A stretch of 6,624 bases of DNA from Pseudomonadota bacterium (GTDB lineage: Bacteria; Desulfobacterota; Syntrophia; Syntrophales; JADFWA01). Below are positions 1 through 4,672 of this stretch, piece after piece; the stretch's first letter is position 1; each line of letters begins with the position of its first letter. The DNA lies in assembly GCA_030612385.1 (NCBI GenBank), contig JAUWNZ010000074.1:1-6624 (forward strand). Reading direction: 5' to 3'. A program made the position numbers and the translations under genes. Under the pieces are notes generated by a model. That model saw only the letters and a list, made by a program, of their open reading frames with translations. It did not search any database and was not told the DNA's origin.

Positions 1-28
1 GGGATAAACAATGAGTAACATAATTTCA

Positions 29-61
29 GGTTCACGGTTCAAGGGTTCACGGTTCACGGTT
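29..61. repeat. GGTTCAC heptanucleotide tandem repeat
   Basis: About four and a half copies of GGTTCAC run from 29 to 61. The second copy ends in A instead of C, and one extra G precedes the third. A related stretch, CGGTTCACCGG, lies just after the last gene (6369-6379). Heptamer simple repeats of this kind are known from intergenic DNA of several bacterial phyla. No function is evident. Confidence 0.75.
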
Positions 62-84
62 AGAGAGCGATGGAAATTGAACAC

Positions 85-141
85 TGTAGGGTGGGTTTTA
101 TACCCCACCGGCGATGGTGGCATATAAAATGCCACCCTACA
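85..141. repeat. 57-nt imperfect palindrome with TGTAGGGTGG arms
   Basis: The outer arms TGTAGGGTGG (85-94) and CCACCCTACA (132-141) pair perfectly. Inside them TTTTATA (96-102) pairs with TATAAAA (123-129), and CCACC (105-109) with GGTGG (116-120), leaving a 6-nt loop. That gives 22 paired positions. There is no T-tract after it, so it does not look like an intrinsic terminator for an upstream gene. Such GTAG-headed palindromes resemble dispersed REP/MITE-type intergenic repeats; copy number elsewhere in the genome cannot be seen here. Confidence 0.7.
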
Positions 142-163
142 TCCTTGGGGGTTGCCCATATTT

Positions 164-192
164 GTTGAGCTGATACGTTGAGTTGTTGAGTT
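164..192. repeat. GTTGAGTT short tandem repeat
   Basis: Two perfect adjacent copies of GTTGAGTT lie at 177-184 and 185-192, with a related GTTGAGCT at 164-171. This is low-complexity intergenic sequence, part of the repeat-rich leader upstream of the cluster. Confidence 0.5.
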
Positions 193-270
193 AGAAAATA
201 AGCATGTTAAATCAGCATATTAGAGTTCCAATCGTATTAAGCGTTCAGGTTATGTGTAAAGGGTATGAGC

Positions 271-301
271 TTTAGATCAAACGTAAGGTCAAAGATCTAA
301 A
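271..301. repeat. Small inverted repeat TTTAGATC / GATCTAAA
   Basis: Perfect 8-nt arms at 271-278 and 294-301 are separated by 15 nt. It lies about 130 nt upstream of the first start codon. It could be a protein-binding site or a weak hairpin; nothing in the sequence distinguishes these, and an 8-nt pair may be chance. Confidence 0.3.
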
Positions 302-312
302 CTAAGAGATCA

Positions 313-366
313 ACAGGATGTCTGCGTGCGACGCACGGGCAGTAAAAACTGTCATGTCAATCCTGT
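313..366 (+). other. Foldable leader element, possible three-way junction
   Basis: An outer stem pairs ACAGGAT (313-319) with ATCCTGT (360-366). It encloses a strong GC hairpin, CGTGCG/CGCACG (325-330 with 332-337, the real loop being larger than one base), and a small hairpin CAGT-AAAA-ACTG (340-351). The 3' part, TCATGTCAATCCTG (352-365), recurs exactly at 6421-6434 downstream of the cluster, which favours a dispersed repeat over a dedicated regulatory RNA. It sits 66 nt upstream of the first start codon, so it could lie in the 5' leader. No riboswitch class is recognised. Confidence 0.4.
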
Positions 367-415
367 CAAAAAATAGCTGAACTATTACCATATGAGTTTT
401 TAAATTCCTAAAAAA

Positions 416-423
416 GAAAGGAG
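416..423 (+). promoter_or_regulatory. Ribosome binding site selecting the ATG at 433
   Basis: GAAAGGAG occupies 416-423. An in-frame ATG at 424 directly abuts it and has no room for initiation. The in-frame ATG at 433 lies 9 nt downstream, a normal spacing, so 433 is taken as the start of the first gene. Confidence 0.7.
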
Positions 424-432
424 ATGATTCCC

Positions 433-897
433 ATGATTGATGAAGAAACGGGGGTACTGGAAAAGGAATTCTTTGATTTTCTGACCAGGTTTGAGATCAA
501 CAGGGCGATGCGATATCAGAGTTTTGCAACCTTGTTTTTTCTTGAACCGGATCAAGAATTAAACAACGGTGTGACTTTGAGAACCTTTGCCCGGATTCTC
601 AAAGAAGAGTTCAGGGATACAGACATTATCGGCCGTGTAAATCACTGTCGGTTTGGGGTTATCCTGCTGCATGCCGATTCCCAAAGCTCCTTCGCCGCTG
701 GGGAAAGACTGAGAAGTCGAATAGCAAATTATCTCTTTTCCGAAAATAAAAAGGCAACCATCAGTCTCGGGGGAGCGTGTTTCCCCAAGAACACCACCAG
801 TTATAAGGATATTATCTTCATGGCCGAACAGATGTTAAAGACGGCAAGAGCAAAGGGAGGAAACACCATCTGTTTCCCTTCGAAGGAGGAGTTGTGA
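433..897 (+). CDS. Degenerate GGDEF-domain protein, probable c-di-GMP-binding regulator
   Basis: A 154-residue soluble protein with no signal peptide or membrane segment, made almost entirely of one GGDEF-fold domain. The fold is recognised from the opening DEETGVLEKEFF (compare D-x-LTGL-xNRxxF), the segment FRDTDIIGRV leading into the signature position, and the closing ISLGGACFP followed by a TARAKGGN stretch (compare SxG...AxxALYxAKxxGRN). The GG(D/E)EF signature is replaced by NHCRF (residues 70-74), and the first metal-binding Asp appears to be Glu38, so diguanylate cyclase activity is not expected. RDTD at 61-64 lies exactly five residues before the signature position, where the RxxD inhibitory (I) site of active cyclases binds c-di-GMP. 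By analogy with PelD, which also has a degenerate GGDEF domain, it may be a c-di-GMP receptor controlling polysaccharide export; this is inference. Its stop overlaps the next start by 4 nt, suggesting translational coupling. Confidence 0.85.
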   Translation: MIDEETGVLEKEFFDFLTRFEINRAMRYQSFATLFFLEPDQELNNGVTLRTFARILKEEFRDTDIIGRVNHCRFGVILLHADSQSSFAAGERLRSRIANYLFSENKKATISLGGACFPKNTTSYKDIIFMAEQMLKTARAKGGNTICFPSKEEL

Positions 898-1493
898 AAA
901 GTCACCATCTTTTTAATTGCATTTTATGGATAGTTATATTGAGTTTTTTGTTGTCCGGCTGTGCCGCCGCTCCGACAAAGAATGAAGAATCTGCGCCGGG
1001 GACAAGTAGTGAACATTATATTTTAGGTTCGGAAGATGTGATTGAGATATCGGTATGGAAGGAGGAAGACCTTTCTAAGGTAGTATTAATAAGACCTGAT
1101 GGAAAGATTTCACTGCCTCTGATCGGTGACATCCAGGCAGCGGGTCTGACCGCCGAGGAACTGAAGGAAAACATAGGAAAAGCGCTAATAGATTATGTGG
1201 ATAGTCCCACCGTCTCGGTCATCGTTCAACAGATAAACAGTCTGAAGATATTTATCCAGGGTGAGGTTGCGCGCCCTGGTGTACTCGATCTCAGGAGTAA
1301 TACAACCTTGCTTCAGGCCATCTCTCTGGCAGGAGGGTTCACCGAATGGGCAAAGAAGGACAAAGTTGCCGTCTTGAGAAGGTCCGGAGATAAGGTTGTA
1401 AGGATTCCTGTAGATTATGAGAAAATCCTTTCAGGAGAAGATCTAAGTCAGAATATCCTTTTGAAACGAGGAGACACAATCGTTGTGCCATAA
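894..1493 (+). CDS. Wza-type polysaccharide export lipoprotein (Poly_export + SLBB)
   Basis: A 199-residue outer-membrane lipoprotein of the polysaccharide export family. A hydrophobic signal ends in the lipobox LSGC with Cys23; Ala at +2 fits outer-membrane sorting. The Poly_export domain (about 42-115) shows YILGSEDVIEISVW and the signature RPDGKISLPLIGDI (67-80). An SLBB domain follows (about 118-165), with FIQGEVARPGVLDL and LLQAISLAGGF, and the protein closes with LKRGDTIVVP. It is much shorter than E. coli Wza (about 380 residues): it has one SLBB domain and no C-terminal helix for a pore in the outer membrane. It resembles the short exporters of PEP-CTERM EPS loci, and the downstream beta-barrel may supply the pore (inference). 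The GTG start follows AAGGAGGA (883-890) and overlaps the upstream gene in GTGA. A 221-nt gap separates it from the next gene. Confidence 0.92.
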   Translation: MKSHHLFNCILWIVILSFLLSGCAAAPTKNEESAPGTSSEHYILGSEDVIEISVWKEEDLSKVVLIRPDGKISLPLIGDIQAAGLTAEELKENIGKALIDYVDSPTVSVIVQQINSLKIFIQGEVARPGVLDLRSNTTLLQAISLAGGFTEWAKKDKVAVLRRSGDKVVRIPVDYEKILSGEDLSQNILLKRGDTIVVP

Positions 1494-1713
1494 AGGAGCG
1501 ATGACTACTCACGTAGTCAGGCTGAAGCTGTTTAGGCTGAAGGTACCCGAAAAACACGATGGCCGCACTTTGGCGGAGAAACGGTTCGACTGAGCTCGCC
1601 GAAGACAGCAGATTTTTGCATCAAGTATGGCTTCAAAGTGTGCAGTATTCCCGCTTTTCCTAACAGTCTTCAGCCTTCAGTCTATCCACCTGAATAGTTA
1701 CAAGGAGTGATGA
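1493..1713. mobile_element. MITE-like block with inverted-repeat ends between two operon genes
   Basis: The only large gap in the cluster is bounded by near-identical 12-mers, AAGGAGCGATGA (1493-1504) and AAGGAGTGATGA (1702-1713). Inside them are inverted arms at 1505-1536 and 1659-1697. Read towards the centre, both arms share CTAyTCAsG, then TAGwC, then AGGCTGAAG(A)CTGTT(T)AGG. The interior has no convincing gene; it contains TTCGACTGAGCTCGCCGAA (1585-1603), an imperfect palindrome of dispersed-repeat style. The left arm also has its own perfect hairpin TGACTAC-tcac-GTAGTCA (1502-1519). This suggests a small non-autonomous insertion or an inverted pair of dispersed repeats. Both 12-mers contain ribosome-binding-like AAGGAG, so the flanking similarity may be partly functional rather than a target-site duplication. 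Confidence 0.45.
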
Positions 1714-1714
1714 A

Positions 1715-3052
1715 ATGAATGCAGGCATACCCCGGAATATTAAGAATGTAATCCTTGCCCTGTTTATAACGATATTTATTGCCGGAGCAATCGTGTTTTT
1801 ATCGACACGGGAAGCGTGGGCAGGCGAGTTTGAGTTTGGTTTTTCCACCTCATTAGCGGAAAAATATGATGACAACATATACCTGGATGAACATGACGAG
1901 GAGGATGACTTCATTACCTCCTTTACCCCGGCTGTTTCCATCGCTTATTTAACTGAGAATACCAACTTGAGTTTAAACTACCATCCCGAATTTGAGTTTT
2001 ATGCCGACAACTCCGATGAGAATGATACCAATCATAGCGGGGCATTTAATCTCAACTCCCAGCTTACCCCCAGGCTCAACCTGACGGTGACCGACAGCCT
2101 GGTATTTACGCCGGCCCAGGATACAGCCGGGGAAGAATTGAGAGACCACCGCCGGGGATCCAGAAGCAATGACAGCGACCAGTTAAACAACTTTTTCAAT
2201 ACTGCTCTTTCCTATCAGATTTTTCATGCAACCTCCATCCGGGCAGGATTTAGCTACAGTCTGGAAGACTACGAAGAATCCGAATATCAGGACAGCGACG
2301 AATACAGTTATGAACTGGGAATGGACCACCGGTTGACAGGCAACGACACTATTTTTTGCAGTTATCGTTACCGGAGGATGTTCTATGAAGACGACAAAAG
2401 CCTCAGGTCTTACCAGAGACGACCCGGTTACGGTGGAGAGAATGACACCGATGTACAATCAATCAGTATTGGAGAAACGCATCAATTTCCGAGGGGGCTG
2501 GTATTGACCGTCTCAGCCGGGCTGGAATTTATAGATGAGGAAAATGAAGATAGTGAGACAGACTGGAGCGGCAGCGCCGGTCTCGCCAAGACTTTTCGCA
2601 CCGGAAGCCTTGGTTTGAGCTTCGACAGGAGTGTCTCCACCGGTGAAGGTGGAGGAGGCACGGTGGTTCGAAACAGCCTCGATTTGACCGGGAGAAAGGA
2701 TTTCACCAGGCATACCGGTGGAAGTTTAACCACCTTCTTCTCTACCGAAGAGTCAACCTCCGGGGATGAGACCGATAATGAAGACTGGGGTCTGATTATG
2801 GGAATAGATCATCAGATCAGCCGGAGGTTGAGCAGCGCTCTCTCCGGCTCTTTTATCAGACAAAACTCCGATGGCTGGGGTGAGGGAGATACCGATAGCT
2901 ACCGGGCGCGGGCAAACGTCAACTATCTTATCCGTCCTAACTGCAGCGCTTACTGTTCCTACAGCTATTATCAGCAAAACGGAAGGGATTCAACCGAAGA
3001 GGATTACGAAGACAATATTGTTACTCTGGGAATCAAGATTACCTGGTTCTAA
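1715..3052 (+). CDS. Outer-membrane beta-barrel protein of an EPS locus (BBP2_2 / TIGR03016-like)
   Basis: A 445-residue protein with an N-terminal signal peptide: positive Arg7/Lys10, hydrophobic core about 12-29, and likely cleavage after AWA at 36. The rest alternates polar and aromatic strands with acidic turns and ends in KITWF, with a C-terminal Phe as expected of outer-membrane barrels assembled by BAM. The motif LAEKYDDNIYL just after the signal is typical of the putative beta-barrel porin 2 family and of barrels accompanying PEP-CTERM/EPS genes. Loops are very acidic, for example DEHDEEDD (58-65) and the 184-200 segment rich in Asp, Glu and Tyr; cation binding is possible but unproven. 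The ATG at 1715 has AAGGAG at 1702-1707 with 7-nt spacing. It is likely the polysaccharide exit pore or an associated scaffold, given that the upstream exporter is too short to span the membrane (inference). Family placement is moderate: no conserved catalytic motif exists to anchor it. Confidence 0.8.
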   Translation: MNAGIPRNIKNVILALFITIFIAGAIVFLSTREAWAGEFEFGFSTSLAEKYDDNIYLDEHDEEDDFITSFTPAVSIAYLTENTNLSLNYHPEFEFYADNSDENDTNHSGAFNLNSQLTPRLNLTVTDSLVFTPAQDTAGEELRDHRRGSRSNDSDQLNNFFNTALSYQIFHATSIRAGFSYSLEDYEESEYQDSDEYSYELGMDHRLTGNDTIFCSYRYRRMFYEDDKSLRSYQRRPGYGGENDTDVQSISIGETHQFPRGLVLTVSAGLEFIDEENEDSETDWSGSAGLAKTFRTGSLGLSFDRSVSTGEGGGGTVVRNSLDLTGRKDFTRHTGGSLTTFFSTEESTSGDETDNEDWGLIMGIDHQISRRLSSALSGSFIRQNSDGWGEGDTDSYRARANVNYLIRPNCSAYCSYSYYQQNGRDSTEEDYEDNIVTLGIKITWF

Positions 3053-3084
3053 ATTATGCGAAACCCCAAGAAAGGAAGTTTAGT

Positions 3085-4662
3085 ATGAAACAGGCTGCTC
3101 AAATGAACATCCAGGATTATCTGGAAATCGTTCTCCGCCGGAAGTGGTTGATTATCCTGCCCCTCATCATTATCGTTATTGGCGGGATAATATACAGTTA
3201 CCGGCTTCCCAGGATCTACCAGGCAAGTACCCTGATCCTGATCCAGCAACAGAAGGTTCCAACTGCGTATGTTCAACCCACTGTGACGAGTCCGATAGGA
3301 GAGCGCCTTCACACGATAAGCCAGCAGATTATGAGCAGAACCAGACTGGAGGCTATAATCAATGAGCTGAGTCTCTATCAGGATTTGAGGGGAACCCTCT
3401 TCATGGAAGAGATAGTGGAAGAGATGAGAAAAGATATAGATCTGCAGGTGAGAGGCAGAGACTCTTTCCAGTTATTCTACCAGGGCAAGAACCCCAGGGT
3501 GGTGGCAACGGTTGCCAATAAAATTGCATCTCTCTTTATCGAGGAGAATCTTAAGGTCAGAGAAGAGCTTGCCGAGGGGACAACCGAATTCTTAGACAGG
3601 GAACTTTCGAGGGTAAAGAAGCAGCTGGTAAACCAGGAGACAGCCCTGCGCAGGTATAAAGAAGAACATATAGGGGCGCTTCCCGAACAGATGGATGCCA
3701 ACCTTAGTTCTTTAGACCGGTTGCAGCTCCAGTACCAGGCCATAACCGGCTCCCTCGAAAACGCGAAGGAACGTAAAATAACTCTCCAGAGACAAGTCTC
3801 GCAAATCTCCGAGATGAGTTCGCAAGTGGGTGAGGTCGGCATAGAAACAGGCGGGGTTGAAGGGATGGGTATGACCGGCTCTCCTCAATTAGAGCAATTA
3901 AAGCAGATATTGGCCGGCCTGCAGTCAAGATACACAGACAAGCATCCCGATGTAGTTCAGGTCAAAAACCGGATAAAGAAGATGGAAGCGGAATTAGAGG
4001 CTGGTGGAGAGGATGAAGATATTTCGGATGTCTCACCTTCCAGCCCTTACAGTGGATTTGATTTTACTGAAACTCTGAAGGCACAACTTCTGGAAACGGA
4101 TTTGGAGATCAAAAAGTTAGCAAAGGAACAAAGAGAGATAACAGCAAAGATTGCTGTTTACCAGAGAAGGGTGGAGGAAATTCCCAGGCGGGAACAGGAG
4201 CTCTTGAGCCTGAAACGCGATTATTCCAACACCAAGGCAAACTACCAGTCCCTGCTGGATAAAAAGTTGAACGCCCAACTGGCGGCCAACATGGAAAGGA
4301 TGCAGAAAGGCGAACGTTTTAAGGTACTGGATCCGGCAAGGATTCCCCAGAAACCGTTTAGACCCAATCGCCCCAAAATTATATTATTGTCCCTAATCTT
4401 AGGTTTGGGTATCGGCGGTGGATTGGCCTTTGGCGCGGAGTATATGGATCACTCCTTCAGGGACATTGATGATCTGGAGAGATTTATCGGCTTGCCTGTT
4501 CTTGCAACTATTCCCAAAATTATCACAGATGACGATGTAAGAAGGGGGAAAAGCAGAAAGAGGATAGTCCTTGCCTCATCTTTTGGAGTCCTGGCTCTAA
4601 TAATAATTACCGCAATAGTTCACTTCTTCATCTTCCGGTTAAATTTTCTGCTGGTTGGGTAA
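3085..4662 (+). CDS. Polysaccharide chain-length determinant (Wzz/GNVR, kinase-less)
   Basis: A 525-residue inner-membrane protein of the Wzz/PCP family, which sets polymer length and links polymerisation to export. The N-terminal Wzz domain starts with QDYLEIVLRRKW and TM1 (about 21-39), then YRLPRIYQAS. A long periplasmic region contains coiled coils (about 150-245 and 325-410), a Gly-rich insertion (about 248-268) and the family motif YTDKHPDV (283-290). The GNVR/Pro-rich segment is FKVLDPARIPQKPFRPNRP (412-430), followed by TM2 (about 431-450). The tail resembles the juxtamembrane part of Wzc-like autokinases (DIDDLERFIGLPVLATIP) but has no Walker motifs. It ends with a third hydrophobic helix (about 494-517). 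It best resembles the PEP-CTERM-locus chain-length subfamily. The start has AAGGAAG at 3072-3078. It lies 32 nt after the barrel gene and 10 nt before the ATPase gene, so all three are probably one transcript. Confidence 0.92.
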   Translation: MKQAAQMNIQDYLEIVLRRKWLIILPLIIIVIGGIIYSYRLPRIYQASTLILIQQQKVPTAYVQPTVTSPIGERLHTISQQIMSRTRLEAIINELSLYQDLRGTLFMEEIVEEMRKDIDLQVRGRDSFQLFYQGKNPRVVATVANKIASLFIEENLKVREELAEGTTEFLDRELSRVKKQLVNQETALRRYKEEHIGALPEQMDANLSSLDRLQLQYQAITGSLENAKERKITLQRQVSQISEMSSQVGEVGIETGGVEGMGMTGSPQLEQLKQILAGLQSRYTDKHPDVVQVKNRIKKMEAELEAGGEDEDISDVSPSSPYSGFDFTETLKAQLLETDLEIKKLAKEQREITAKIAVYQRRVEEIPRREQELLSLKRDYSNTKANYQSLLDKKLNAQLAANMERMQKGERFKVLDPARIPQKPFRPNRPKIILLSLILGLGIGGGLAFGAEYMDHSFRDIDDLERFIGLPVLATIPKIITDDDVRRGKSRKRIVLASSFGVLALIIITAIVHFFIFRLNFLLVG

Positions 4663-4663
4663 T

Positions 4664-4667
4664 GAGG
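4664..4667 (+). promoter_or_regulatory. Ribosome binding site selecting the ATG at 4673
   Basis: GAGG at 4664-4667 sits 5 nt upstream of the ATG at 4673. An upstream in-frame TTG at 4655 would overlap the preceding gene and has no Shine-Dalgarno-like sequence. The protein from 4673 starts MYKKFYGLVEKPFNVTPDP, the canonical N-terminus of ExeA-like ATPases, which confirms the choice. Confidence 0.75.
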
Positions 4668-4672
4668 ATATA

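Noticed and set aside
118..133. Sigma-54-like promoter match (TGGCA, then TGC with correct 12-nt spacing).
   Set aside because: It is part of the long palindrome, whose base pairing explains most of the matching bases. It is also about 300 nt from the gene and lacks a full match at the -12 element.
1..141. CRISPR array, because of repeated short units.
   Set aside because: The units are 7 nt with no spacers, and the larger repeat is a single palindrome.
313..366. c-di-GMP (GEMM) riboswitch, tempting because of the GGDEF-like gene downstream.
   Set aside because: The conserved GEMM core sequences are absent, and part of the element recurs downstream of the cluster as a repeat.
433..897. Active diguanylate cyclase.
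   Set aside because: The GG(D/E)EF signature is NHCRF and the first metal-binding Asp position appears to be Glu.
1501..1593. A 30-codon ORF starting just after the exporter stop, with AAAGGAG upstream.
   Set aside because: The Shine-Dalgarno spacing is only 2 nt, the first codons are a perfect hairpin, and the frame runs through repeat arms and a palindrome. It looks like repeat DNA, not a gene.
4655..4672. Upstream TTG start for the ATPase, adding six residues.
   Set aside because: It overlaps the preceding gene and lacks a Shine-Dalgarno sequence, while the ATG at 4673 has one and gives the canonical family N-terminus.
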